Notes under the pieces: model-generated | What the model was told of the DNA's origin: nothing | What the model saw: the letters and a program-made list of their open reading frames with translations, nothing else | The model's database searches: none | Shown: positions 1 to 6,959 of the stretch, one piece after another | How the letters are laid out: each line of letters opens with the position of its first letter | How positions within the stretch are numbered: the first letter of the stretch is position 1 | Program-made: the position numbers and the translations under genes | Assembly: GCA_014379705.1 (NCBI GenBank) | Contig: JACMLI010000360.1 | Coordinates: forward strand, 1 to 11,737 | DNA: 11,737 nt | Source: Gemmatimonadaceae bacterium | Lineage (GTDB): Bacteria > Gemmatimonadota > Gemmatimonadetes > Gemmatimonadales > Gemmatimonadaceae | Reading direction: 5' to 3'

Positions 1-1111
1 GCGCGCTGTCGGCCGGGGCACCGGCGGCTCGGGGTCGGGCCGGCGGCTCGGGGACCTGTGCACAGATCCCCTCGAACACGGCGGAGATGCCGCCGAGCGG
101 GAACTGCGGAACCGTCGTTGTTGGCATGTACCGCGCCTGGGCCGCGATGCCAAAGGATCGGTCGGCGAGCACCTTGCCGTCACGCGCCACGAGGACGGTG
201 GCGCCGCCGGCGGATGGCGTCTCGTACTTCTTGAACAGCGAGGCGATGAATGTGGGGGTCACGGCGGACCCCTCCCATGCACGACGGATCACGCGACGGG
301 CGCCCAGATCGTATGCATCGCCCGGAAAGAGCGTGAGGAAGGGCTTCCCGGGATCGTTGGCGTCGGTGCCGCCGTACACGAACCCCTTGCTGCGCCCGAT
401 GATCGTGCCGGTGTCGCCACGCACGACCCACGCGGTGCCTTCGTCCTCCGAGATGCCCAGAAGGTTCGGGAACTTGGGTGCGAGCGAGTCGGCAAAGTCA
501 GGGAGCCGCTCGCGCGCGACGACGTGCTGGTCGATGCCGGTGTTGCGGAGGTAGGAGAAGCCCTTCTCGTACCCCGGGTAGTGCATGATGAAGTTGTTGT
601 TCGACGGCGCGCCCCGGACGAGAAAGTCACCGAGGATCGTGGCGCCGGCCGAGGTCCCGCCGACGACGCCTCCACGGGCGAGGACGGCGTTGAACGCGGC
701 CTCAGTCTTGGTGCCGGCGTAGGCGTCGACCAGGCGGAACTGGCGTCCGCCCTCGAACCAGATTCCCCCCGCCTTGCCGAGGACCGCAACGAACGAGTCC
801 GCGTCGGCGACGGCGCGGTCCTTGGTGAAGAGAGTGTACATCGTCTTCACGCCGTGCTGCTTCCAGTTCCGCGTCGGCGGACCGTCCTGCGGGTAGGCGT
901 CAGCCCCCCCGGCGTTCGGCACATCGATGAGGAGGGCGTCGGGTCCGCCCGCGGCATCGATGAAGGCTTTGTAGATCTCGGGGCCCATCGAGCCGCCGCC
1001 AACGACGATCACGGTGCCCCGTGCGGGCCCGACCCGCGGGGCGCGGTCCTGGGCGAAGAGCGCGGCGGGCAGGACGGCGACGCTGACAAGCGCGCGGCGA
1101 ATGCTGATCAT
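1..1111 (-). CDS. Exported peptidase S51 (cyanophycinase-like) protein, C-terminus outside window
   Basis: The gene starts at ATG 1109-1111 and is open to the left edge (370 residues visible, no stop). A signal peptide is evident (residues 1-20, cleavage near LFA/QD), so the protein is exported. Residues about 32-275 are a peptidase S51 domain: glycine turn VVGGGSMG (37-43 region), FEGGRQFRL (119-127) matching the family GGxQ segment, nucleophile elbow GGTSAGA with Ser154, DQH around His196, and the acidic GISEDEGTAW (219-228). S51 enzymes are serine hydrolases; characterised members cleave cyanophycin (beta-Asp-Arg) or Asp-X dipeptides, and an exported copy would act on extracellular peptide. 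Residues about 303-350 look like the first strands of a serine beta-lactamase fold (TVLVARDGKVLADRSFG), but the expected SxxK position reads GISA. A Pro/Ala-rich stretch follows to the edge. A GAGG lies 4 nt before the ATG. Exact substrate unknown. Confidence 0.87.
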   Translation of the reverse strand, partial: MISIRRALVSVAVLPAALFAQDRAPRVGPARGTVIVVGGGSMGPEIYKAFIDAAGGPDALLIDVPNAGGADAYPQDGPPTRNWKQHGVKTMYTLFTKDRAVADADSFVAVLGKAGGIWFEGGRQFRLVDAYAGTKTEAAFNAVLARGGVVGGTSAGATILGDFLVRGAPSNNNFIMHYPGYEKGFSYLRNTGIDQHVVARERLPDFADSLAPKFPNLLGISEDEGTAWVVRGDTGTIIGRSKGFVYGGTDANDPGKPFLTLFPGDAYDLGARRVIRRAWEGSAVTPTFIASLFKKYETPSAGGATVLVARDGKVLADRSFGIAAQARYMPTTTVPQFPLGGISAVFEGICAQVPEPPARPRAAGAPADSA

Positions 1112-1154
1112 GGGGCCTCGATCGTGGTCGGAGAGTCGACCAATGAGCTATCGG

Positions 1155-1195
1155 GCGTGCACCGAGCGCGCAACCGTCGATCGTGCGTGCACGCA
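1155..1195. promoter_or_regulatory. Palindrome with repeated half, candidate operator
   Basis: TGCGTGCACGCA at 1184-1195 is a perfect 12-bp palindrome. The octamer GCGTGCAC occurs inside it (1185-1192) and also at 1155-1162, exactly 30 bp apart, close to three helical turns. The pair sits 44-84 bp upstream of the S51 start codon, a reasonable place for a regulator or its promoter. Binding by any protein is inference, and short GC palindromes also arise by chance in such DNA. Confidence 0.25.
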
Positions 1196-1580
1196 ACCCA
1201 GGCCCCGCGCGTGCCGGAGGTGCTGCGAATGGTGGTGTCGTGGCGCAGAGTTGCATGACGAACTCGACCACTGTCGATGCATTGCCACGGAGAGTCCGTG
1301 CGTTTACGCCACGTTCACGAGCAATCATTGCCTGCGCCGCTCCGCGCGAATCCCTCCGGGAGAGCGACGAAGGAGAACAGCGGGCGGTTGCGAACCCTGA
1401 AAAGTGGACTTGAGACCCATTCGGCGCGTGTTGAAGCCCAAACGAGGCAAAGACGGCCCGCCAATCACCGTTCGACTGTTGGGCGAATGCCCCGGCTGAG
1501 TCTGGCCCGGATTTTGTACGGCAGGTCACGCGCGAGTCGTGCCGTGGGCGGAAGAACACAGACGTCATGCGGGCGGGCCT

Positions 1581-1614
1581 CGAAGAAAGCGCCGACACCA
1601 TTCGGCGATCTTCG
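1581..1614 (+). other. Imperfect hairpin upstream of lipoprotein gene
   Basis: CGAAGA (1581-1586) pairs with TCTTCG (1609-1614), and CGCCGA (1590-1595) pairs with TCGGCG (1602-1607), giving two 6-bp stems separated by a 3x1 internal loop and closed by a 6-nt apical loop. It ends about 75 nt before the lipoprotein ATG. No T-run follows it, so it is not an intrinsic terminator. If transcribed it would be a structured element in the 5' leader; whether it is transcribed is unknown. Confidence 0.3.
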
Positions 1615-1641
1615 CGACCCGGCCGGAGGCTTGCCTTCCCC

Positions 1642-1688
1642 ACCCACCCAGCTCGCAACGGTTTCTCAACTCTTATGGGAGGGTGGGT
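1642..1688 (+). promoter_or_regulatory. Possible RBS-sequestering pairing before lipoprotein gene
   Basis: ACCCACCC (1642-1649) is the exact reverse complement of GGGTGGGT (1681-1688). The latter begins inside the G-rich Shine-Dalgarno block (GGAGG at 1678-1682) and ends one base before the ATG at 1690. In the mRNA this 8-bp, mostly G-C stem would cover the ribosome binding site. The pairing is seen directly; any regulatory use is inference, and C- and G-runs pair easily in GC-rich DNA. Confidence 0.25.
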
Positions 1689-1689
1689 T

Positions 1690-3033
1690 ATGAACGTCCG
1701 ACAGAAGGGCATCGCCGCTATGCTGGCGGCACTCACATTGGCCGCCTGCAGCGACGCGCCAAGCACCGCGCCACCGCAAGTCCTGGCGCCATCGTTCGAC
1801 ATCAGTACCGCGGCCGCGTGCGGCACCACAACGACAGTGAATCTCGAGCGGACGACCGGAGCGGTCGTCGGGACGGTGCAGGCGTGGAACGACGCCACTG
1901 ACCTCCATGTCGCGTTTACCGGGACGCAGGTCACCTGGCATGAGTCGTTCGTGAACGTGAGCCTGACCGCGGGAGCCATCCCCCTCCTGCCGAATGGCAC
2001 GCCCAAGCTGGGTGCGTTCGCCTACCGGAAGTCGCACAACCCGCGCGTGGGTACCTACGAGTACGTCATCCCGCTGTCGAGCGTCGGCGGAACCACGGGT
2101 ACGGACCTCGTGATCGCCGCCATCGCGATCCTTGCCGGCGGTCCCCCGGCCGCCGTCTCCTACGGCGACGGGACAAAGATCAATCCTCCCGCGGCGCACG
2201 AGTACTTCGTCCATACGGTCCAGCGCTGCGGTTCGCCGCCGCCGCCGCCGCCGGGCAAGGACATTGTGGTCTTCAACGACATCAACGTGTTCGACGCTGG
2301 CGCGACGACAAACGCCAACAACGTCCAGATGGTGAAGAACCTCGCGAACTACACGACGAGTGGCCCGCGCAATGCCGCGACGCAGGTCGCGTGGGATCGC
2401 GGTCGCAACGCGCGTTGCGGCACCACTGGCAACAATGAGTGCAACGACACCAACATGGGCAACACTCGCTCGGCGATCACCAGCCAGGGGCTGACCATGG
2501 TGGACATCTTCTCCAGCAGCGGTACGCTGGATGACATCATCGCCACGCAAGGCGCCAACTGGAAGTCGATCTGGCTCTGGACGCCCCTCCAGGCGTTCAC
2601 GGTCGAAGAAGTCAACGCGCTCAAGCAGTTCGCCAACGAAGGTGGTCGCGTGGTGTTCATCGGCGAGTTCCTCGGCTACTACCCGCAGTCCGGCATCGAC
2701 CTCGAGAACCAGTTCCTGCTCGACATGGGCGCGGTCATGACGAACACCGGTGGCGCGGTGAACTGCGGTTACAACACGCTGCCGGCCACCTCGCTCCGGC
2801 CGCACCAGATCACCACCGGGGTGTCTACCCTGACGATCGCGTGTTCGTCGGTGCTGATCCCGGGTCCCAACGACTTCCCGCTGTACTACGACCTGGCCAA
2901 CACCAACGTTCTGTCTGCGGTCGCGACGATCGACGTCAATCCCATCTCCACGTCGCGAAGCCGCTATTCGAACTTCGTGTCGATGCTGCAGCCGACCGCT
3001 GGGCTGGTGAACAGCAGCAGCACGGGACGGTAA
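1690..3033 (+). CDS. Two-domain lipoprotein with hexaproline linker, function unknown
   Basis: The start is ATG 1690, preceded at 7 nt by GGAGG; an in-frame ATG at 1675 overlaps that RBS and is less likely. The 447-residue protein opens with a lipoprotein signal ending in the lipobox LAAC (Cys20), with Ser at +2, suggesting outer-membrane sorting. Residues about 40-180 form a beta-rich domain bounded by Cys44 and Cys180, with a run (DLHVAFTG, later TYEYVIPL) seen in secreted proteins of this kind. A (CCG)6 tract encodes PPPPPP at 183-188 as a linker. Residues about 190-447 look alpha/beta, resembling GATase-like or ThuA/DUF4350-type folds (WLWTPLQAF, then LKQFANEGGRVVFIGEF), with a Cys243/Cys251 pair. 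I see no catalytic triad, so a binding or structural role at the cell surface is more likely. A strong terminator follows, so it is probably monocistronic. Function not recognised. Confidence 0.85.
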   Translation: MNVRQKGIAAMLAALTLAACSDAPSTAPPQVLAPSFDISTAAACGTTTTVNLERTTGAVVGTVQAWNDATDLHVAFTGTQVTWHESFVNVSLTAGAIPLLPNGTPKLGAFAYRKSHNPRVGTYEYVIPLSSVGGTTGTDLVIAAIAILAGGPPAAVSYGDGTKINPPAAHEYFVHTVQRCGSPPPPPPGKDIVVFNDINVFDAGATTNANNVQMVKNLANYTTSGPRNAATQVAWDRGRNARCGTTGNNECNDTNMGNTRSAITSQGLTMVDIFSSSGTLDDIIATQGANWKSIWLWTPLQAFTVEEVNALKQFANEGGRVVFIGEFLGYYPQSGIDLENQFLLDMGAVMTNTGGAVNCGYNTLPATSLRPHQITTGVSTLTIACSSVLIPGPNDFPLYYDLANTNVLSAVATIDVNPISTSRSRYSNFVSMLQPTAGLVNSSSTGR

Positions 3034-3050
3034 GCCGCTCTTGAGGTCAG

Positions 3051-3097
3051 GGCCCGGTGGGGCGACGACCTGTCGCTCCACCGGGCCTCGTATTTTT
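3051..3097 (+). terminator. Intrinsic terminator after lipoprotein gene
   Basis: A 16-bp stem pairs 3051-3066 with 3072-3087 (15 Watson-Crick pairs and one G-U in RNA) around a 5-nt loop, followed closely by TATTTTT at 3091-3097. It begins 17 nt after the lipoprotein stop codon. Read from the other strand the stem is the same but no T-run follows, so it may only weakly stop the convergent gene. Confidence 0.9.
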
Positions 3098-3105
3098 GGC
3101 AGGTC

Positions 3106-3699
3106 TCAGGGCAGCTTGATGCCGACGATCTTGAACTCCTGATCCACCGTCCAGCCGCCGGGAGATGCCGGATCCGGGCGTTCAAAGACGCCCCAGGTGG
3201 CGGTGCCGAGCGCCGGCGCATAGCGCTCCCGCAATCGACGGATAGGGGCAAGCGTGGAATCGCTCGTCACCATCGTCGTCTCGATCACGCGGACCAGGTG
3301 GCCCGCCACGGTGTCGACCGACGACGCGCTGGCGACAAAGCGCAGGCGATTCCGGCCGCTCTGCAGGTCGAGCGTGCCGCCGCCTTGGATAGGCCGCGAC
3401 GGACGCCACGTGCTCCGGGTCGAGTCCCATGCGAACAGCATCCCCTGGTCCTCGCAGGTGACGCGAACGTCCGGACCGCTGCGTGGCCCGCCAGGTGCGA
3501 ATCGCACTCGCAGGCAGCCGGCGCGCCCGCCGATCGCGAGGTCGCGTTCCACCGATTCGACCTGCCATGGCGGTGACGGCGCGCCGTTCGACGCATACGT
3601 CAGCTGGAGTCCCGCGACCAGCTGAAGTTCTCCCCGCGACTGCTGCGCTTGCGCAGCCATGGCGAGCAGCAGCAACGGTGAGAACACGGCGGTTCGCAT
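3106..3699 (-). CDS. Small secreted protein of unknown function
   Basis: The 197-residue protein starts with a clear signal peptide (residues 1-18, cleavage near AQA/QQ), so it is exported. The mature part appears beta-rich with two cysteines (Cys62 and Cys82) that could form a disulfide, several short acidic or polar turns, and a C-terminus ending in hydrophobic strand VGIKLP. I see no catalytic motif, transmembrane segment or lipobox, and I do not recognise the family. No purine-rich RBS precedes the ATG. Only 37 bp separate the start from the terminator of the upstream S9 peptidase gene on the same strand, so it may depend on read-through. Codon use is like its neighbours, and the overlapping frames on both strands look like shadows. 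Confidence 0.75.
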   Translation of the reverse strand: MRTAVFSPLLLLAMAAQAQQSRGELQLVAGLQLTYASNGAPSPPWQVESVERDLAIGGRAGCLRVRFAPGGPRSGPDVRVTCEDQGMLFAWDSTRSTWRPSRPIQGGGTLDLQSGRNRLRFVASASSVDTVAGHLVRVIETTMVTSDSTLAPIRRLRERYAPALGTATWGVFERPDPASPGGWTVDQEFKIVGIKLP

Positions 3700-3736
3700 G
3701 TGCGCGTGGGATGGGGAATGTGGGAGGCCGGCATGG

Positions 3737-3766
3737 AAAAGGCCCCGGGGAAAGTCCCCGGGGCCT
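3737..3766 (-). terminator. Intrinsic terminator after S9 peptidase gene
   Basis: A perfect 12-bp inverted repeat (3740-3751 with 3755-3766) with a 3-nt loop starts 16 nt beyond the S9 peptidase stop codon. On the minus strand the stem runs into TTTT (AAAA at 3737-3740 on the plus strand). The T-run is short, so termination may be incomplete, which matters for the downstream small secreted gene. Confidence 0.85.
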
Positions 3767-3782
3767 CCTCACTACGCAATGG

Positions 3783-5813
3783 CTAGCGGTCGTCGCTTAC
3801 CGCTTTCGTCCGCTTGAGCACATGCTCGGAGAACCACTTGTCCTGCTCCACGTCGAGGTGCAGGCGATGCACCGGTTCCTGGATGCCGTGGCCTTCGCGC
3901 GGGTACCGGAGGAATTCGACCGTCTTGCCCAGCTTCTTGAGCAGCCGGTAGTACTCGTCCGCCTGCGGGATCGGCACGCGTAAGTCGTTCTCGCCATGCG
4001 TGATGAGCAGCGGGGTCGTCACCTTCGTCGCGTGCTCGATGGGCGACCAGCGCTCGTACGTCGCCTTCGATGCGCTCGGCAGGCCACCGAACCCGTACTC
4101 CAGCAGGTTCGGGATGTCCGTCTGGCCGAAGAACGAATACCAGTCGGAGATGCCAGCGTGGCCGATCGCCGCCTTGAAGCGCGGCGTCTGCGTCACGGTC
4201 CAGAAGGTCATGAACCCGCCGTAGCTCCCACCCATCACAGCGAGCTTCGTGGAATCGGCAACGCCCATCGTGATCACGTGGTCGACGCCCTTCATCAGGT
4301 CCACGTAGTCCTTGCCACCCCAGTCGTTCTGGTTCGCGGCACCGAAGGCGAGCGTGCGCCCTGAGCTGCCGCGTGGGTTCCCCTGCAGCACGGCATACCC
4401 GCGCGCAGCCCAGATCTGGGCGCCGGCGTTGAAGTTCGCGCTGTACCGGCCAAACGGACCGCCGTGGACCTGCAGGATCATCGGGACCTTCATGCCCGCC
4501 TGGTAGCCCAACGGGTAGGTGAGGATGCCCTCGATGTTCCAGTTGTCGGCGCCCTTCCAGGTGATCGTCTCGGACTTCGCGACGTTGAATTCGTCGAGGA
4601 CATCATGCTCGGCGAGGATGCGCCGCGGCTGCGCGCCATCGACGCCGGCGAGGTAGACGATGCCGGGTTCCTCCAGCGTGCCGCCCGTGACCAGCCACTT
4701 CGACCCGTCGGACGAGGCGTTGAAGTCGCCGAATACGAAGTTTGCACCCAGCGATACCTGGGTCGGCGTGCCACCGGCGGCCGCCACCTTGTACAGCTTG
4801 GTCGTGAGCCCCTCGGCGGCGGCGAAGTAGATGGTCTTGCCGTCCGGTGACCACTCGATGTTGGAGATCGAATAGTCGAGCCCCGACGTCAGGTTGCGCG
4901 GGGCGCCACCCTGCACGCTGATCACCTTCAGGTCGGTCTGGTCGGCGGAGCTGTTCCGGAGGTCACTCGAGCCGTAGGCGATCCATTGGCCGTCCGGGGA
5001 GAAGACCGGGGCGTTGTCGGGACCGACGTTCGTCGTGAGGGGCCGGGCCTCGCCACCTTCGGCAGCGACCAGGTAGATGTCGCTGTTGTTGCTCCAGTTG
5101 GCATCACGGATGCCCGTGCCCGTGCGATTGGACGAGAAGGCGATCCACTTCGCGTCGGGGGAATACGCCGGCCCCTGGTTGTCCGTGGTGCCCGTGGTGA
5201 TCTGCTTCCGCGCCTTCGACTCGAGGTCGTAGGTCCAGATGTGCGTCCACGTGAGCTTCTTCTCGGCGTAGTAGCCGTCATCCTTTTTCTTGACCCGATC
5301 CTCCCATTCCTTCTTGTCGGCGCGATCGGTTTCCTGCGTGAAGACGAGCTTGCGGCCGTCGATGGAGAAGTTGCCACTCGCCGGGAGGGAATCGCCCTCG
5401 ACGAGCTTCACGGCCTCTCCACCGCGCGGGGAGATCACGTACCACGCGTTCTTGCCGTCGCGATTCGACGTGAAGGCAACACGACCATCGGGGAGGAAGC
5501 GCGGGTTGGTCTCACCGCGCGTCGAGTTGGTGAGCTGGTACGACTTGCTGGAGGACAGGTCGTGCAACCAGATGTGGGACGTTGCGGCCCACTCCTTGGG
5601 TTCGCGGTCGGTCCGCGTGAAGAGCACCATCTGGCCATCGGGGGAGAGCCGGTAGCCGCCGTAGGTCGGCCGGGCCAGCATGTCCCGAAGGTTGATGTTC
5701 TTCTTCTGTTGGGCGAGCGCCGGAAGGGCCAGAAGGAGCGCGGCGACCGTCTGGACGACCAGCCGACGGCGCAGCGTCCAGCGGGACGCACGGAAACCGG
5801 GGAGATCGGTCAT
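3783..5813 (-). CDS. Exported S9 family prolyl-oligopeptidase-type serine peptidase
   Basis: The protein is 676 residues from ATG 5813 (in-frame ATG 5837 would add 8). It has a positively charged start (RRRL) and a hydrophobic signal ending ALA/QQ near residue 35, so it is exported. Residues about 45-410 carry repeated WD40-like TolB/PD40 strands (RLSPDGQ, AYSPDAKW, VFSPDGQW, EWSPDGKT), the beta-propeller that gates S9 active sites. The C-terminal alpha/beta hydrolase holds GGSYGGF with nucleophile Ser530, Asp610 in ENDLRVP, and His642 in REGHG, so the triad is complete. The length fits acylaminoacyl-peptidase/DPP-like S9C members, which cut oligopeptides, often at N-terminal dipeptides or blocked residues. 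Likely role: periplasmic or secreted peptide scavenging. It is divergent from the membrane-protein gene at 6021 and has its own terminator. Exact specificity cannot be read from the sequence. Confidence 0.95.
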   Translation of the reverse strand: MTDLPGFRASRWTLRRRLVVQTVAALLLALPALAQQKKNINLRDMLARPTYGGYRLSPDGQMVLFTRTDREPKEWAATSHIWLHDLSSSKSYQLTNSTRGETNPRFLPDGRVAFTSNRDGKNAWYVISPRGGEAVKLVEGDSLPASGNFSIDGRKLVFTQETDRADKKEWEDRVKKKDDGYYAEKKLTWTHIWTYDLESKARKQITTGTTDNQGPAYSPDAKWIAFSSNRTGTGIRDANWSNNSDIYLVAAEGGEARPLTTNVGPDNAPVFSPDGQWIAYGSSDLRNSSADQTDLKVISVQGGAPRNLTSGLDYSISNIEWSPDGKTIYFAAAEGLTTKLYKVAAAGGTPTQVSLGANFVFGDFNASSDGSKWLVTGGTLEEPGIVYLAGVDGAQPRRILAEHDVLDEFNVAKSETITWKGADNWNIEGILTYPLGYQAGMKVPMILQVHGGPFGRYSANFNAGAQIWAARGYAVLQGNPRGSSGRTLAFGAANQNDWGGKDYVDLMKGVDHVITMGVADSTKLAVMGGSYGGFMTFWTVTQTPRFKAAIGHAGISDWYSFFGQTDIPNLLEYGFGGLPSASKATYERWSPIEHATKVTTPLLITHGENDLRVPIPQADEYYRLLKKLGKTVEFLRYPREGHGIQEPVHRLHLDVEQDKWFSEHVLKRTKAVSDDR

Positions 5814-6020
5814 GGGCGTGACGAGTGAGAGGGGCATGGGTGGGGCCGGGGGCCCCGGGCGGGAACGTACCGCCGGGGCGGGAGGCCGGCTACACGGCCG
5901 ACGACTGCGAGTACGGGGTGGACAAGCTGGCCGTTGAGTGAGCCTCCGCCGGTCTTGGCTGGTACAGCGCACCCTCGTCCTGTACTTTCTCGACGCTCGC
6001 AGGCGAACAGGAGCATTGAC

Positions 6021-6527
6021 ATGACGACACCGGAATCCGAACGACCCGGACCCGCCGACAAGGCGTCTAGACCAGGGAGGCCGGGATGGCTGAACTGGGG
6101 CGATCACCCGATCGTGGCTGTCCTTGCGGTGCTCGCCAGCGTGGCAACCATCCTTCAGCTCTTCAGGCCTGAAGCAAAGGGAACGGATCTGCAATTGGCC
6201 AGTGACCTCGCGTCTTCCGCCAGGCCGCCAGTCGTGGAAGGGACGGCGAAGTGCACCGAGGCAGCTGGGCGCTGGGATTGGCTGACAACGGGAGGGGTCG
6301 TGACGGTCGCGGCGGGTGGCACGCTCATGTTCCACCGTTTGGCGACCGACGCGCTCCCGATGCTCAACGGCACATGGGAATGCGACGCACGCGACCATCG
6401 CCGCTACACCTTCCGGTGGATCCAGACCGGACTGACCGATACGGTCCGCCTGTCCGAAAATGGCCAGCTCATGACCGGCGCGAACGTGATGACTGGATTC
6501 AAGCTCTCGGCAACCCGGGCGCGCTGA
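6021..6527 (+). CDS. Single-pass membrane protein with extracytoplasmic beta-rich domain
   Basis: The start ATG 6021 has AGGAG at 6009-6013 with 7-nt spacing, one of the best RBSs in the window. The 168-residue protein has a polar, Pro-rich cytoplasmic tail (1-28), one transmembrane helix at about 29-48 (IVAVLAVLASVATILQLF), and a C-terminal domain (about 78-168) with Cys79 and Cys121. That domain has alternating strand patterns: WDWLTTGGVVTVAAGGTL, then GTWEC, RRYTFRW, DTVRLSENGQ, and a final KLSATR. The second hydrophobic stretch (88-104) is better read as beta strands than as a helix. I do not know its function; a small ligand-binding or protein-contact barrel is conceivable. It lies 46 bp before the DUF5700-like remnant and may once have been cotranscribed with it. 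The end looks natural rather than truncated. Confidence 0.75.
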   Translation: MTTPESERPGPADKASRPGRPGWLNWGDHPIVAVLAVLASVATILQLFRPEAKGTDLQLASDLASSARPPVVEGTAKCTEAAGRWDWLTTGGVVTVAAGGTLMFHRLATDALPMLNGTWECDARDHRRYTFRWIQTGLTDTVRLSENGQLMTGANVMTGFKLSATRAR

Positions 6528-6573
6528 CGCGCCTAACGGCCAACCGGTCGCGCATTCGCCGTGTCAGAGGGGC

Positions 6574-6959
6574 ATGTCGCGCTCCCCCCGCTTCTTCACC
6601 CTCGTCGCGCTCCTGGCAGGACTGGGTCGCCGCTCCGGCGATCGCGCGATCCCAGGAACGGATCGCATTGACGCTCGATACCGCGCAGGCATCCGCCGTG
6701 TTGGCCCTGCTCGACGCCGGGGCAGCAGGCGTGCCAGAGTCGGATCCGCGATGGCAACGCCCCGTGGTACACGGTCGGGTGGCAGATGGCGGTGACGATC
6801 GAGCAGGCGTTCGGTCGTGCAGAGCTCATCCGGTGCATGCGCGACCCGCGTCGGGCGCTCGCGCGCTACAATGCCGCCGTGGCGAAGGGCCCCTCGGGCA
6901 CGGCGGCCACGTGGTCACCCGCGCTCGGGGCGGCGTTCGGCGGCGGACCTAACGAGTGA
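6574..6959 (+). pseudogene. Collapsed DUF5700-like (putative zinc-dependent peptidase) gene
   Basis: Three fragments in three frames line up as one broken gene. From ATG 6574, with AGAGG just upstream, frame one gives a signal peptide (MSRSPRFFTLVALLAG). A +1 shift near 6615-6640 then moves to a frame reading AAPAIARSQERIALTLDTAQ and on to LLDAGAAG and SDPRW, which resembles the N-terminus of DUF5700 proteins. From about 6750 a third frame reads DGNAPWYTVGWQMA, AFGRAELI, CMRDPRRALARYN and stops at TGA 6957-6959, which resembles the family's C-terminus. Intact members are several hundred residues long with a central HExxH-like zinc site; here under 130 codons remain and no HExxH is present, so the middle seems deleted. 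The family assignment is from memory of its conserved PWYTVGW and MCDPR-like segments. Its 3' end overlaps the convergent hydrolase gene by 11 bp. Confidence 0.7.

Larger units (their letters stand above)
1112..1689. other. 578-bp divergent intergenic region
   Basis: This spacer separates the leftward S51 gene from the rightward lipoprotein gene, so it should carry both promoters. No reading frame in it has a plausible start, RBS and protein-like composition. I could not find a convincing -35/-10 pair in either direction, which is expected in DNA this GC-rich. It does contain a 12-bp palindrome at 1184-1195 with a repeated half nearby at 1155-1162, an imperfect hairpin at 1581-1614, and a C-rich stretch that can pair with the lipoprotein Shine-Dalgarno region. 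No tRNA-like or transposon-end structure was seen. Confidence 0.7.

Noticed and set aside
1251..1350. Minus-strand frame reading IARERGVNARTLRG, reminiscent of a helix-turn-helix or transposase remnant
   Set aside because: It is short, lies in a frame running through both the spacer and the S51 gene, and has no supporting start, RBS or flanking repeats.
1567..1689. Longer start for the lipoprotein
   Set aside because: It would bury the lipoprotein signal inside the protein, and it lacks an RBS. ATG 1690 has GGAGG at 7 nt and begins a standard signal peptide.
1666..3081. Long minus-strand open frame opposite the lipoprotein
   Set aside because: It is Arg/Val/Asp-rich shadow translation typical of GC-rich antisense frames, while the plus strand has lipobox, linker and terminator evidence.
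5814..6398. N-terminal extension of the S9 peptidase to 6398
   Set aside because: It runs across the divergent promoter region and the opposite-strand membrane-protein gene, has Arg/Pro-rich shadow composition, and would precede the real signal peptide.
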